Shown in pieces: positions 8,924-18,428 of a stretch of 64,000 bases of DNA. The first letter of the stretch is position 1. Every line of letters starts with the position of its first letter. The position numbers and the translations under genes are program-made. Below the pieces are notes generated by a model. The model did no database searches, was not told the origin of the DNA, and saw nothing but the letters and a program-made list of their open reading frames with translations. Origin of the DNA: an uncultured SAR116 cluster alpha proteobacterium (GTDB lineage Bacteria; Pseudomonadota; Alphaproteobacteria; Puniceispirillales; Marisalimonadaceae); NCBI GenBank assembly GCA_902528415.1, contig CABZSR010000006.1:1-64000 (forward strand). The letters run 5' to 3'.

Positions 8924-8989
8924 ATGCCACACTTGATAATTTTTTTTATGTTAATGATTTTTGGGTTATTTATTTTAGTGTTCATATAA
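8924..8989 (+). CDS. Putative 21-residue hydrophobic micropeptide
   Basis: A short ATG-to-TAA frame encodes MPHLIIFFMLMIFGLFILVFI: almost wholly hydrophobic and long enough for one transmembrane helix. It begins seven bases after the pgeF stop and has a weak AGGA upstream in TAGGACTAAG. It could be a membrane micropeptide, or chance translation of AT-rich spacer, where such codons are common. No family is recognised. Confidence 0.25.
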   Translation: MPHLIIFFMLMIFGLFILVFI

Positions 8990-9075
8990 TAAAGGAATAA
9001 TTTAATAAATTTATCTTGCTATAACTTTGTTGAGACTGCTATTAAATTAATGGAATTATCTTGGGATAACACTAA

Positions 9076-10008
9076 ATGAAAATACTGTCTTGCAACTCTA
9101 ATATAAATTTAGCAGAGAGTATTTCTAAGGCACTTAATACTCAACTTGTTAAGGTAGAGGTAAAAAGATTTTCTGACATGGAAGTTTTTGTTGAAGTGCA
9201 AGAAAATGTTAGAGGCGAAGATATGTTCATTATACAGTCAACTTCTTATCCTGCGAATGATAATTTAATGGAATTACTTGTATCATTAGATGCTCTTAGA
9301 AGAGCAAGTGCCAGAAGAATTACAGCAGTCATTCCATACTATGGGTATGCAAGACAAGATAGAAAATCTGGACCAAGAACACCCATTTCCGCAAAATTAG
9401 TTGCAAACCTAATAACTAAAGCTGGTGCAGACAGAATTTTAACCATGGATTTACATGCAGGTCAGATACAAGGTTTTTTTGATATACCTACTGATAATTT
9501 GTTTGCCGCTCCAGTTTTTGTAAAAGATATTGAAGGTAGATATAAAAACAAACCTGTAGTTATTGTCTCTCCAGATGTAGGTGGTGTTGTAAGGGCCAGG
9601 GCTATCGCAAGAAGAATAAATGCTAATTTAGCAATAATTGATAAAAGAAGAGAAAAAGTAGGTTTATCAGAAGTCATGAATATCATTGGTGATGTTTCAA
9701 ATCATCACTGTATAATAGTTGATGATATTATTGATTCTGGAGGAACAATATGTAATGCGGCTCAGGCTCTAATCGACGTAGGCGCATTAAGTGTTGATGC
9801 TTATGTTACTCATGGAGTATTGTCTGGATCAGCTGTTAGTAATATTAGTAACTCCCCTTTAACCTCGCTTGTTACTACTGACTCTATAAAAGCAACAGAG
9901 GCTGTACGCATATCAAGTAATATAAGACAAATTTCTATTGCACCGATTATTGGTGAAGCTATTCGTAGAGTCCACACAGAACAATCTGTATCAAGCCTTT
10001 TTGAATAA
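9076..10008 (+). CDS. prs: Ribose-phosphate pyrophosphokinase
   Basis: Prs transfers pyrophosphate from ATP to ribose 5-phosphate to make PRPP, the precursor of purines, pyrimidines, histidine, tryptophan and NAD. The metal/ATP signature [17 protein letters not shown] starts near residue 125, [16 protein letters not shown] is the flexible loop, and [16 protein letters not shown] near residue 213 is the PRPP-binding loop. The 310-residue length is normal for class I enzymes. It heads the conserved alphaproteobacterial series prs-rplY-pth-ychF. Confidence 0.96.
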   Translation: MKILSCNSNINLAESISKALNTQLVKVEVKRFSDMEVFVEVQENVRGEDMFIIQSTSYPANDNLMELLVSLDALRRASARRITAVIPYYGYARQDRKSGPRTPISAKLVANLITKAGADRILTMDLHAGQIQGFFDIPTDNLFAAPVFVKDIEGRYKNKPVVIVSPDVGGVVRARAIARRINANLAIIDKRREKVGLSEVMNIIGDVSNHHCIIVDDIIDSGGTICNAAQALIDVGALSVDAYVTHGVLSGSAVSNISNSPLTSLVTTDSIKATEAVRISSNIRQISIAPIIGEAIRRVHTEQSVSSLFE

Positions 10009-10062
10009 TTTTTATATTATTTACTTTATATTTTTTAATTAAAACGTTATGAATGCTTTATT

Positions 10063-10086
10063 CTTTTACACCCCTGGAGGTAAAAG
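10063..10086 (+). promoter_or_regulatory. Hairpin in the rplY leader
   Basis: CTTTTAC at 10063-10069 pairs perfectly with GTAAAAG at 10080-10086, giving a seven-base stem in the untranslated region 22 bases before the rplY start. The strong ribosome site AGAAGGAG follows. There is no U-tract, so it is not a simple terminator. It might be an L25 autoregulatory site, as seen for other ribosomal protein leaders, but that is a guess. Confidence 0.3.
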
Positions 10087-10107
10087 ACTTTTAGAAGGAG
10101 ATAATTA

Positions 10108-10749
10108 ATGGATACTATTGATATTAAAGCCGAAGCTCGTAGTCAGGTTGGTAAGGGGTCTTCCAGAGCTGCAAGACGTGCAGGATTAGTTCCTGCAGTT
10201 ATTTATGGAAACAAACAATCTGCTATACCCATAACTTTAGATGCCAATAAATGGCGTCAATTAATGCATAAACCTGGTATTTTTAGCCAACTTATGAATA
10301 TTGAAGTTAATAATGAAAAACATTTTGTATTACCACGTGATATCCAACAACACCCTGTTTCAGAAGAGGCAGAACATGTTGATTTTTTAAGGGTTACCAA
10401 AAATGCAACTGTGGCTGTTGGTATTAACGTAGAATTCTTAAATGAAGATAAATGTACAGGATTAAAAATGGGTGGTGTTCTAAATATAGTAAGAGCACAA
10501 GTAGAACTTAATTGCCCTGCTATCTCAATACCTGAAAAAATAACAGTTGATTTAGAAGGTCTTAACGTTGGTCAAACAATACATATAAGTTCAATAAGTC
10601 TGCCAGAAGGTTGTACTCCTACAATTACAGACAGAGATTTTACAGTAGCAACAATAGCTGCACCAAGAGGTGGTTTAGGTGATGCAGAAGAAGATGAAGA
10701 TAAAGAAGAAACTGACGAAGATACTGAAGATAACAAGAGCGATAGTTAG
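10108..10749 (+). CDS. rplY: 50S ribosomal protein L25 (long, general stress protein Ctc type)
   Basis: L25 binds 5S rRNA in the central protuberance of the large ribosomal subunit. The N-terminal domain (about residues 1-92) shows EARSQVGKGSSRAARRAG and VPAVIYGNKQ. The second, TL5/Ctc-type domain follows (about residues 95-190). The last 30 residues are a strongly acidic Glu/Asp tail, frequent in alphaproteobacterial L25. The 213-residue length fits the long form. A strong AGAAGGAG ribosome site precedes the ATG. Confidence 0.95.
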   Translation: MDTIDIKAEARSQVGKGSSRAARRAGLVPAVIYGNKQSAIPITLDANKWRQLMHKPGIFSQLMNIEVNNEKHFVLPRDIQQHPVSEEAEHVDFLRVTKNATVAVGINVEFLNEDKCTGLKMGGVLNIVRAQVELNCPAISIPEKITVDLEGLNVGQTIHISSISLPEGCTPTITDRDFTVATIAAPRGGLGDAEEDEDKEETDEDTEDNKSDS

Positions 10750-10760
10750 AAATAACTATC
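10741..10760 (+). other. Stable hairpin with GAAA loop at the rplY stop codon
   Basis: GATAGTTA (10741-10748) pairs perfectly with TAACTATC (10753-10760), closing a GAAA tetraloop of the GNRA class. The rplY stop codon lies at the end of the left arm. There is no T-run after it, so it is not a canonical intrinsic terminator. It may stabilise the mRNA end or modulate passage to pth. Confidence 0.4.
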
Positions 10761-10787
10761 ACACATTAATGAATAGTAAACTTTAAA

Positions 10788-11345
10788 ATGTTTCTCATAG
10801 TTGGCTTAGGGAACCCTGGAAGACAATATAATAATAATAGGCACAATATAGGTTTTAAAGTTGTAGATGCAATAAAAGACATTTATAACTTTCCCAAATT
10901 TATTAAAAGATTTGATTCTGAATTTTCAAAATCAGAAATAGATGGAAATATAATTTTCTTAATTAAACCGACAACCTTCATGAATAATTCTGGTATGGCT
11001 GTTAAAGAATTTAAAAATTTCTATAATTTCGATATAAATAAAATATATGTCATACATGACGAAATTGATCTAGATCAAGGTCGTGTGAAAACTAAAATTG
11101 GCGGGGGGCATAATGGACATAACGGTCTTAAAAGCATAGATCAATTAGTTGGTAAGGATTATAATAGGGTCAGAGTAGGAGTTTCTAGACCATCAAAGAT
11201 ATTTGAAAATAAAACAAATGAAAATATTTCAAGTTGGGTGCTTTCTGACTTTTCTTCAGACGAAAAAATTGAATGGGTTGACGACACAATTAATAAAATT
11301 TCAAAAAATATATCTTTATTAATAAATAATAAAGATTGTTTTTAA
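10788..11345 (+). CDS. pth: Peptidyl-tRNA hydrolase
   Basis: Pth cleaves the ester bond of peptidyl-tRNAs released by stalled ribosomes and recycles tRNA. The N-terminal GLGNPGRQYNNNRHNIGF carries the conserved Asn and catalytic His (about His20). KPTTFMNNSG, IYVIHDEIDLDQGRV with the catalytic Asp, and GGGHNGHNGLKSI complete the signature. The 185-residue length is normal. It lies between rplY and ychF, the usual order. Confidence 0.95.
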   Translation: MFLIVGLGNPGRQYNNNRHNIGFKVVDAIKDIYNFPKFIKRFDSEFSKSEIDGNIIFLIKPTTFMNNSGMAVKEFKNFYNFDINKIYVIHDEIDLDQGRVKTKIGGGHNGHNGLKSIDQLVGKDYNRVRVGVSRPSKIFENKTNENISSWVLSDFSSDEKIEWVDDTINKISKNISLLINNKDCF

Positions 11346-11369
11346 AACAAAAAATTTAGGGATAGCTTA

Positions 11370-12467
11370 ATGGGATTTAAATGTGGAATTATTGGTTTGC
11401 CAAATGTTGGTAAATCAACTTTATTTAATGCTCTTACGGAGACAGCAACAGCTGAAGCTGCAAATTATCCTTTTTGTACTATTGAACCTAATACAGGTAT
11501 AGTAGCAGTTCCTGATATTAGACTGAAATTACTATCTGAATTGGCCAAATCTCAAAAGGTAATCCCCGCACAAATGCAATTTGTAGATATAGCTGGACTT
11601 GTAAGTGGAGCTAGTAAGGGTGAAGGTTTGGGGAATAAATTTTTGTCTCACATAAGAGAAGTCGATGCTTTAGTTCATGTATTAAGATGCTTTGAAGATG
11701 CAGATATTACACATGTTGCAAACAGTATAAATCCTCTAAGAGATGCTGAGATTATTGAAACAGAATTAATGTTAGCTGACTTGGAAAGTCTTGATCGCCA
11801 AATTCAAAATTTATCTAAGAAAGCTAAATCTAATGATGTTGGTGCAAAAAATGACCTGCTTCTAATGAAAGAATTGTCAGTTTTTTTATCGGATGGTAAA
11901 CCAATAAGATTAGCTGATTTAACTTTTGATAAAATAAAAAGAATTAAAAATTTTAATTTATTAACATCAAAACCAGTATTATATGCTTGTAATGTAAATG
12001 AAAATGATGCCGCCAAAGGAAATAACTTCACAAAAACTATTTTTGACAAAGCTGGCATTGAAAATTGTGACGCAGTCATAATATCAGGATCAATAGAAGC
12101 TGAAATAGCTATGTTAAATGATAATGAGAAAAATGAATTTCTTAAAGATTTAAATTTAAAAGAATCTGGTCTGTCCAGACTTATTAAAACTGGTTTTAGA
12201 TTATTAGATCTAATAACCTTTTTTACAATCGGTCCGAAGGAGTCTAGAGCCTGGACATTAAAGAATAATTCCACCGCACCAGAGGCAGCCGGTATAATAC
12301 ATACAGATTTTCAAAAAGGATTTATTCGGGCTGAAACAATATCATGTGATGATTATTTAAATTTAAAAAGTGAGCAAGCTGTAAAAGATGCAGGACGAAT
12401 GAGGGTTGAAGGTGCAGATTATGTTGTAAAAGATGGAGATGTTTTTCATTTTAGATTTAATGTTTAA
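11370..12467 (+). CDS. ychF: Redox-regulated ATPase YchF (Obg family)
   Basis: YchF is a conserved ribosome-associated P-loop protein of the Obg family that prefers ATP. The G1 motif GLPNVGKSTLFNAL is at residues 9-22, NYPFCTIEPN follows, and DIAGLVSGASKGEGLGN is G3. The C-terminal TGS domain includes GPKESRAWTLK, GIIHTDFQKGFIRAET and a final ADYVVKDGDVFHFRFNV. The 365-residue length is normal. A GGGATAG site precedes the ATG. Confidence 0.95.
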   Translation: MGFKCGIIGLPNVGKSTLFNALTETATAEAANYPFCTIEPNTGIVAVPDIRLKLLSELAKSQKVIPAQMQFVDIAGLVSGASKGEGLGNKFLSHIREVDALVHVLRCFEDADITHVANSINPLRDAEIIETELMLADLESLDRQIQNLSKKAKSNDVGAKNDLLLMKELSVFLSDGKPIRLADLTFDKIKRIKNFNLLTSKPVLYACNVNENDAAKGNNFTKTIFDKAGIENCDAVIISGSIEAEIAMLNDNEKNEFLKDLNLKESGLSRLIKTGFRLLDLITFFTIGPKESRAWTLKNNSTAPEAAGIIHTDFQKGFIRAETISCDDYLNLKSEQAVKDAGRMRVEGADYVVKDGDVFHFRFNV

Positions 12468-12480
12468 TAGGAGTTAAAGA

Positions 12481-13143
12481 ATGGGCGAGTTTTTAGAACT
12501 TAAAGCAGAAGATAATCATATATTTTCAGCATATATTTCTCAACCTTCAGAAAAGCCAATAGCAGGACTAGTGATATTACAAGAAATATTTGGAGTTAAT
12601 AAACACATTAAAGAAGTTACTGATTTGTACGCAAGTAAAGGTTATCTTACAATAGCTCCTGCATTATTCGATAGAATAGAAAATAATATTGAACTTGAAT
12701 ATGATGAAAATGGTATAAATAAGGGAAGAAAATTAAAAGAATTATGTGATAAAAATGCTCTCAAGGATATTGATGCTACTATTTCAGTTGTGTCTTCTGC
12801 AGGTAAAGTTGGAGTAATAGGTTATTGTTGGGGTGGATCTCTTTCATGGAGGATGGCTTGCCAATCAAATGATTTGTCAGCTTCTGTATGCTATTATGGT
12901 GGTGAAATTCCTAAACTTAAAAGCCTTGAACCAAAATGTGGAGTTTTGGCGCATTTTGGTGAATTAGATCAAGGTATACCAATAGAAAGTGTTGAAGCTT
13001 TTAAGTCAGTCAAACCAGAAGTTGTCACACACACGTATCCAGCAGATCATGGATTTAATTGTGACCATAGGAAGCAGTATTGTCAAATTAGTACTAAAGT
13101 GGCTTTAGACAGAACATTAAAATTTTTAAAAATTAATTTATAA
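12481..13143 (+). CDS. Dienelactone hydrolase family protein
   Basis: This alpha/beta hydrolase has the Cys-nucleophile elbow GYCWGG (Cys116), an acid within the GELDQGIP segment, and the catalytic His in YPADHGFNCD, the triad order of dienelactone hydrolases. Characterised members open the lactone ring of dienelactone in chloroaromatic breakdown, but most paralogues have unknown substrates. The 220-residue length is normal. It follows ychF by 13 bases with a TAGGAG site and converges on petC. Confidence 0.85.
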   Translation: MGEFLELKAEDNHIFSAYISQPSEKPIAGLVILQEIFGVNKHIKEVTDLYASKGYLTIAPALFDRIENNIELEYDENGINKGRKLKELCDKNALKDIDATISVVSSAGKVGVIGYCWGGSLSWRMACQSNDLSASVCYYGGEIPKLKSLEPKCGVLAHFGELDQGIPIESVEAFKSVKPEVVTHTYPADHGFNCDHRKQYCQISTKVALDRTLKFLKINL

Positions 13144-13147
13144 TAAT

Positions 13148-13942
13148 TTATCTATTTTTTATGGGAGCCCAAATTTGCTTCATTGTAAAATATGATAAGA
13201 TGGTAAGCACTAGTAAAAATAAAATAACTGAAATGCCTAGTCTTTTCCTGTCTTCCATCTCAGGTTCTGCTGCCCATGCTAAAAAGGCTGTTACATCTTT
13301 AGCCATTTGATCTGGTGTCGCTTTAGTTCCGTCTGCATATTCAACGCCGTCTTCGTATAAAGGTTGTGGCATACCTATAAGTTTTCCGGGATAATATTTA
13401 TTATAATACATTCCGTCTGGAATTTTTTGTTCATCAGGAGCGTCTACATAACCAGTTAATAAAGCGTGCAAGTAATTAGCACCGTCAGACCTTGCCTTAA
13501 TTATTAATGATAAGTCTGGTGGATAAGCTCCTCCGTTAGCTACACGTGCAGCTTGCTCATTGGGATATGGGGAAACAAATTTATCACTTGGTCTAGCTTC
13601 TCTTTCAACCACCTCTCCATCATCATTGAGAGTGTTAACACTATTTTCAGAGGCAAAAGCCTTAATTTCATCATCATTATAGCCAATTGCTTTTAAATTT
13701 CTGTAAGCTAAAAGTCTCATACCATGACAACCAGCACATACTTCTTTATATACTTGAAGTCCTCTTTGCTGAGACGCACGATCAAAAGTTCCAGTGATAC
13801 CTGAAAAAGACCAATCGAGCTTGGGGAAGGTTATTTTCTCTCCAGCAGCAAAACATATTTGAGAAGAAAAAAATAAGGATAAAATAGTACAAGATTGAAT
13901 TATAAACCTTTTAATTTTCAACCAATAAGGTTTTGCTTTCAT
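13148..13942 (-). CDS. petC: Cytochrome c1 of the bc1 complex
   Basis: Cytochrome c1 takes electrons from the Rieske protein and passes them to soluble cytochrome c. An N-terminal signal peptide (about residues 1-33, ending CFA) precedes the mature protein. The heme-attachment motif CAGCH lies in YKEVCAGCHGMRLLAYRNL. The axial methionine is likely in GKLIGMPQPL. A C-terminal membrane anchor (about residues 241-258) ends in KNR. The 264-residue length is normal. The start directly follows the petB stop, giving the standard petABC order. Confidence 0.95.
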   Translation of the reverse strand: MKAKPYWLKIKRFIIQSCTILSLFFSSQICFAAGEKITFPKLDWSFSGITGTFDRASQQRGLQVYKEVCAGCHGMRLLAYRNLKAIGYNDDEIKAFASENSVNTLNDDGEVVEREARPSDKFVSPYPNEQAARVANGGAYPPDLSLIIKARSDGANYLHALLTGYVDAPDEQKIPDGMYYNKYYPGKLIGMPQPLYEDGVEYADGTKATPDQMAKDVTAFLAWAAEPEMEDRKRLGISVILFLLVLTILSYFTMKQIWAPIKNR

Positions 13943-15193
13943 CTATTTCTTCTCCCTAAAGGCAAAAGCTGAAGCCGGAGACGAACCACTCAAAACTGGC
14001 TCGGATATTGATATTGGTAGAGGTTTTGTTTTTTCAATGTAAGGTAATAATGGGAATAAAATTAAAAAGTGAAAGAAATAATAAGCGGTAGCTATTCTAG
14101 ATAATATAACATAAATACCTTCTGCAGGCATTGCCCCTAAATATCCTAGTAACACACAATCTGCTAAAAGAATCCAAAAAAAGATCTTAAAAATTGGTCT
14201 AAACTGGGAAGACCTTACTGAAGATCTGTCTAGCCAGGGGATTACAAATAATACAGCAATAGAACCAAACATAAATAGAACACCTCCTAATTTATCAGGA
14301 ATTGCTCTAAGGATTGCATAAAAAGGTAGAAAGTACCATTCAGGTACAATGTGGGCAGGGGTCACCATCGGGTTGGCTTCAATGTAATTATCAGGGTGTC
14401 CCATAAAATTTGGAAAAAAGAAAACAGCCGCCGCAAATATCGTTAAAAACACACCTAGTCCAAATAAATCTTTAATAGTGTAATAAGGATTAAATGGCAG
14501 TGTATCTTGAGTACCTTTTACATCAATTCCTATAGGATTATTCGACCCAAATCTATGCAAAGCAACAAGGTGAAGTATTACGACGCCAACAATTACAAAA
14601 GGTAAAACGAAGTGAAGCGAAAAGAAACGGTTAAGGGTTGAATTGTCAACTGAAAATCCTCCCCACAACCATGTTACTATACTTTCTCCAACTAATGGTA
14701 TAGCTGAAAATAAATTAGTTATAACTGTGGCGCCCCAAAAGCTCATTTGTCCCCATGGTAAAACGTAACCCATAAAGGCTGTAGCCATCATTAGTAAAAG
14801 AATTAGCACACCCAAAATCCATAAAAGCTCTCTAGGCGCTTTATAAGAACCATAATAAAGCCCTCGAAAAATATGTATATAAACAACTATAAAAAAGAAG
14901 CTTGCACCATTCATATGTATATATCTAATAAGCCATCCATGATTAACATCTCTCATTATTCGTTCAACAGAATCAAATGCATAATCTACATGAGCTGTAT
15001 AATTCATTGATAAAACAATTCCTGTAATGATCATTGTCACTAGAGCAATACCTGCTAGAGAGCCAAAATTCCAAAAATAGTTTAGGTTTTTTGGAGTTGG
15101 ATAGTGGTTTAACTCATGATCCATAAAAGAAAATATTGGCAACCTATGGTCAATCCATTTAACTACAGGGTTTTTAAATTTAGCCTTCGACAT
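13943..15193 (-). CDS. petB: Cytochrome b of the bc1 complex
   Basis: Cytochrome b is the membrane core of complex III, with the quinol-oxidising Qo and quinone-reducing Qi sites and two b hemes. Hydrophobic helices fill the protein; [21 protein letters not shown] includes the conserved Qo-side region, and [18 protein letters not shown] contains the PEWY motif of the Qo site. Heme-ligand histidines are visible in [15 protein letters not shown] and in the RFFSLHF and VALHRFG segments. The 416-residue length matches full-length bacterial cytochrome b. Confidence 0.96.
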   Translation of the reverse strand: MSKAKFKNPVVKWIDHRLPIFSFMDHELNHYPTPKNLNYFWNFGSLAGIALVTMIITGIVLSMNYTAHVDYAFDSVERIMRDVNHGWLIRYIHMNGASFFFIVVYIHIFRGLYYGSYKAPRELLWILGVLILLLMMATAFMGYVLPWGQMSFWGATVITNLFSAIPLVGESIVTWLWGGFSVDNSTLNRFFSLHFVLPFVIVGVVILHLVALHRFGSNNPIGIDVKGTQDTLPFNPYYTIKDLFGLGVFLTIFAAAVFFFPNFMGHPDNYIEANPMVTPAHIVPEWYFLPFYAILRAIPDKLGGVLFMFGSIAVLFVIPWLDRSSVRSSQFRPIFKIFFWILLADCVLLGYLGAMPAEGIYVILSRIATAYYFFHFLILFPLLPYIEKTKPLPISISEPVLSGSSPASAFAFREKK

Positions 15194-15217
15194 TAATTAC
15201 TCCTAATAACAAAAAAA

Positions 15218-15763
15218 TTAACCAATTTTAATTAAAGTGTCTGATAAGAATTCATATGAAGGTACTGCCAAATTTGTAGGGGCAGGCCCTTTTCTAATTC
15301 TACCAGAATGGTCATAGTGAGAGCCATGACAAGGACAAAACCAACCCCCATATTGTCCTTTAACATCGCCTGATTTTTGACCGAGTGGAACACAGCCTAA
15401 ATGTGTGCACACACCAACTAATATTATATATTTTTCATTTGTAACACGATCTGAGTCTTTTTCTGGGTCTCTCATGTCATGTATTGAAGCTTCTTGAGCA
15501 TTCTTAATTTCTTCTGCAGTTCTATGACGTACAAAAACAGGTTTGCCTCTCCACTTAACTGTAATGGCCTGACCTTCTTCTAAAGAAGATAAATCAATTT
15601 CAGTAGACGCAAGGGCTAAAGTGTCAGCAGCGGGATTCATTTGATCAATTAATGGCCATACAAATGAAGCAGCACCAATTCCAGCCATTGCATAAGTTGA
15701 GACAGCTAAAAAATCCCTTTTACCTTCATCTTTGTTGTTTTTTGTTTTTGATTTAGTGGACAT
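15218..15763 (-). CDS. petA: Ubiquinol-cytochrome c reductase iron-sulfur (Rieske) subunit
   Basis: The Rieske protein carries a 2Fe-2S cluster that moves between cytochrome b and cytochrome c1. Both cluster motifs are present: CTHLGC and CPCHGSHYD, giving two Cys and two His ligands plus the disulfide cysteines. The N-terminus [20 protein letters not shown] looks like a Tat-type uncleaved anchor with one arginine replaced by lysine. The 181-residue length is normal. The gene heads petABC; a GACAGGGAG ribosome site precedes the start. Confidence 0.96.
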   Translation of the reverse strand: MSTKSKTKNNKDEGKRDFLAVSTYAMAGIGAASFVWPLIDQMNPAADTLALASTEIDLSSLEEGQAITVKWRGKPVFVRHRTAEEIKNAQEASIHDMRDPEKDSDRVTNEKYIILVGVCTHLGCVPLGQKSGDVKGQYGGWFCPCHGSHYDHSGRIRKGPAPTNLAVPSYEFLSDTLIKIG

Positions 15764-15898
15764 ATATCTCCCTGTCGGTCATTGATATTTATATAAACAT
15801 TCTTTTAAAAAATTTCTAGTCTTTTTCTTTATGAAAAATATTTTTTTTAACTAAATTTTCTCTAATGAAAAATTTGAACATTAATTATTTGTATATAT

Positions 15899-16810
15899 CT
15901 AAATCCAAGAGACTTTTGGAGGCAAACTCATTAGAACTGCTTCTGTATTCCCTCCAGTTCTCAATCCAAAAATTGTACCTCTATCATATAAAAGATTAAA
16001 CTCAACATACCTTCCTCTTTTTATTAATTGAGCTTCCCTATCTTTTTTACTAAATTTTTTTTTAAGTTTATTTTTTATTATTTTTGAATACGAAGATAGA
16101 AATGTTTTGCCAACATCTTTAATAAATAAAAAATCCTTTTCCCAGTTATCATTATTGAGATAATCAAAAAAAATACCCCCAACACCCCTAGCCTCCTCTC
16201 TATGGGGTAAAAAGAAGTACTCATCACACCAGTTTTTAAATTTTGGATAATATGAGTTATCATATCTGTCACAACTAATTTTTAAATCTTGATGGAATAA
16301 TTTCGTAACTTCAAAATCCTCAAAGGTTGGAGTTAAATCTCCACCTCCCCCAAACCAAATCTTTTTATTATCACCTTCACCAGTAACTAATAGTCTGGTA
16401 TTCATGTGTGCTGCAGGAATATGCGGGTTAGTCATATGTGAAACAACTGAGATGCCAGAAGCCCAAAAAGTCCCATTTTCTTCTGCACCTGGAATTTGTT
16501 TTCTAAAGTCCTTAGAAAAATTTCCATGAACTGTTGAAATATTTACACCAACTTTTTCAAAAATTTTACCTTTCATAATCGAAATTATTCCACCACCTCC
16601 ACCTTCTCTTTGCCACTTTTTTTGAACAAAGTTAATTTTTGTATTTTTATTTAATTGACTATTTTCAATTTCTTCAAAAGATTTACAAATTTCATCACGA
16701 AGGCTGGCAAACCAAATGGTTGCCGTCTCTTTTTTATCTTCAAGTAAGTTTGCATTATCAAGACATTTTTGTTTTTGTAATTTAGCTAACATATCTAGTT
16801 TAATTGTCAT
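15899..16810 (-). CDS. hemF: Oxygen-dependent coproporphyrinogen III oxidase
   Basis: HemF oxidatively decarboxylates coproporphyrinogen III to protoporphyrinogen IX in heme synthesis, using O2. Family blocks seen are WQREGGGGGIISIMKG, VSVVSH-like SGISVVSHMTNPHIPAAHMN with the metal/substrate histidines, WFGGGGDLTPTF, PHREEARGVGGIFFD and YVEFNLLYDRGTIFGL with RTGGNTEAVLMSLPP. The 303-residue length is normal. Its first 11 bases overlap the end of cca. Use of the O2-dependent form fits an aerobic organism with a bc1 complex. Confidence 0.95.
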   Translation of the reverse strand: MTIKLDMLAKLQKQKCLDNANLLEDKKETATIWFASLRDEICKSFEEIENSQLNKNTKINFVQKKWQREGGGGGIISIMKGKIFEKVGVNISTVHGNFSKDFRKQIPGAEENGTFWASGISVVSHMTNPHIPAAHMNTRLLVTGEGDNKKIWFGGGGDLTPTFEDFEVTKLFHQDLKISCDRYDNSYYPKFKNWCDEYFFLPHREEARGVGGIFFDYLNNDNWEKDFLFIKDVGKTFLSSYSKIIKNKLKKKFSKKDREAQLIKRGRYVEFNLLYDRGTIFGLRTGGNTEAVLMSLPPKVSWI

Positions 16811-18128
16811 ATCTAATTTCTTTATCTAAGTAACTCTCTAAAAAAATTAAAATATTTTCAGGCGAACTATTAAAATTGTTATTAACCCAAAAATCTTCAG
16901 CTTTAAATATTAAATCATCAATGTTCTTGAAGTAGGTTTTATCTTGTAAATTTTGTATCTTTTTCCTTGTTAAGGTCAATATTGGCCATTCCAAATTAAA
17001 TAAATCAATTTGTTTAATAATTTCAATAGGAAGTACATGTAATAGTCCAAATTTATACCAATTGAATGGGATCCTGTCTTTCATAAAAAAACCTTTATTA
17101 ACCTTATTAATTTTACATCTATATTTCCAAATAAGCTTTAATATATATAATTCTATTTCCTTAGAAGTAAATTTTTTCATAGTATTTTGATTTACTCTAA
17201 GTTCGTTGTTTTTTAATTGTTTAATAAAATTAAGAAATTTAATTTTTCTTTTGTTTAATTCAAACCTTTTAATAATTACGGCACAATTTTCTAAATTATA
17301 TAAGTGCGGCATTACTGTAGATATTAAATCAAGCTTTTCACAATTTATCATATTCAATCCATGTGTTTTGATGTAATTTACTATCTTGAAATCTTTCGTT
17401 ATAAAACCTTCATGCTTATATATTTTGTTACTTTTGTTAAATTTTTTTAGAATGTATTTATCCAATTCTAATTCAACTAACATTGACAAACAAAGTTCAA
17501 AATTTGTAGCCATAAGAATTTTATATAACTCATTTCTAATTCTCATGTTGCTTAATATTGAAATCTTCTTAGCCTTTTTTATAATTTTTTCTTTTAAATT
17601 TTTATCAATATCTATAATAGGAAATGTTCCACAAAAACGGCAAAATCTTAAAATTCTTAAATGGTCCTCTTCTATTTTACTAACAGGATCCCCAATAAAT
17701 CTTAATTTTTTATTAATTATGTCTTTATATCCACCAAATGGGTCAATTAAGTTCCCTTTTTCATCTAAGTATAATGCATTAATTGTAAAATCTCTTCTTT
17801 CTGCGTCTTCATACAAAGTATGAGTGAAGTCAACAAACGCACTCCTTCCAAAACTTATCAAATCTTTTCTAAAGCTTGTAATTTGATATTCTTTATTATT
17901 TAAAATGATAGAGATTGTCTTATATCTTATATTTGTAGCGTTGATCTTAATATTCTTTTTATTAATATTTTCTAAGAATAGATTGATATCAATATTTATT
18001 ACAAAATCTATATCATAAATTTCCTGGTTAATAAGATAATCTCTTATCGCACCACCAACAATCCATGCTTTAGCATTAGCACTTTTTACTATATTAAATA
18101 TAATTTGAATATTTTTATCTTCATTCAT
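16800..18128 (-). CDS. cca: CCA tRNA nucleotidyltransferase / poly(A) polymerase family
   Basis: This class II nucleotidyltransferase adds or repairs the 3' CCA end of tRNAs. The GG motif AWIVGGAIRDYLI lies near residue 20, followed by the catalytic pair in IYDIDFVINI, and RDFTINALYLDEKGNLIDPFGG near residue 115. HLRILRFCRF is the RNA/nucleotide recognition helix. The 442-residue length fits the long alphaproteobacterial form. The gene overlaps hemF downstream by 11 bases and follows the DUF6111 gene by 45 bases. Confidence 0.93.
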   Translation of the reverse strand: MNEDKNIQIIFNIVKSANAKAWIVGGAIRDYLINQEIYDIDFVINIDINLFLENINKKNIKINATNIRYKTISIILNNKEYQITSFRKDLISFGRSAFVDFTHTLYEDAERRDFTINALYLDEKGNLIDPFGGYKDIINKKLRFIGDPVSKIEEDHLRILRFCRFCGTFPIIDIDKNLKEKIIKKAKKISILSNMRIRNELYKILMATNFELCLSMLVELELDKYILKKFNKSNKIYKHEGFITKDFKIVNYIKTHGLNMINCEKLDLISTVMPHLYNLENCAVIIKRFELNKRKIKFLNFIKQLKNNELRVNQNTMKKFTSKEIELYILKLIWKYRCKINKVNKGFFMKDRIPFNWYKFGLLHVLPIEIIKQIDLFNLEWPILTLTRKKIQNLQDKTYFKNIDDLIFKAEDFWVNNNFNSSPENILIFLESYLDKEIRYDN

Positions 18129-18173
18129 AAGATTTTTTAAATCTTGATAAATAATCTAACAGCCTTTTATTTT

Positions 18174-18428
18174 CTATTTAGAAAAGTTACCATCTTTAAC
18201 TCTTCCATCTATGATTGATGGGGGATTATACGAATAACTTGGATTAAAAGCATTTCCTTCCAAATATAAAAAGGAAAATAAAATAAACATACAAAATCCT
18301 ATAATACTTACTAAAGTTGAAACAAATATTGTGTTATTTTTTGTAAGTTTTTTTAAAATATAATTAGTTAAGAAAAAAAGAGCTATTGAAAAAAGTATAG
18401 CTAAAAAAATAATCAAATATCGTCGCAT
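18174..18428 (-). CDS. DUF6111 family small membrane protein
   Basis: An 84-residue protein with two hydrophobic helices (about 4-24 and 36-57), short charged ends and a C-terminal NPPSIIDGRVKDG segment. In other alphaproteobacteria a DUF6111 protein sits between cca and the CoA pyrophosphatase, matching this place. A longer frame from 18494 exists, but the ATG at 18428 has a GAGGGAG ribosome site and makes the overlap with the pyrophosphatase short, so I chose it. Function is unknown. Confidence 0.7.
   Translation of the reverse strand: MRRYLIIFLAILFSIALFFLTNYILKKLTKNNTIFVSTLVSIIGFCMFILFSFLYLEGNAFNPSYSYNPPSIIDGRVKDGNFSK

Noticed and set aside
11804-12274. 156-residue minus-strand frame antisense to ychF.
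   Set aside because: The ychF frame has all G-protein motifs and covers this stretch; the opposite frame is a shadow.
17386-17823. 145-residue plus-strand frame antisense to cca.
   Set aside because: It lies wholly inside cca, a clear gene with conserved motifs; AT-rich DNA gives long shadow frames. No ribosome site or family match was seen.
18129-18145. AAGATTT-TTT-AAATCTT hairpin before cca.
   Set aside because: Seven weak A-T-rich pairs and no following U-run; too weak to call a terminator, and common by chance in this DNA.
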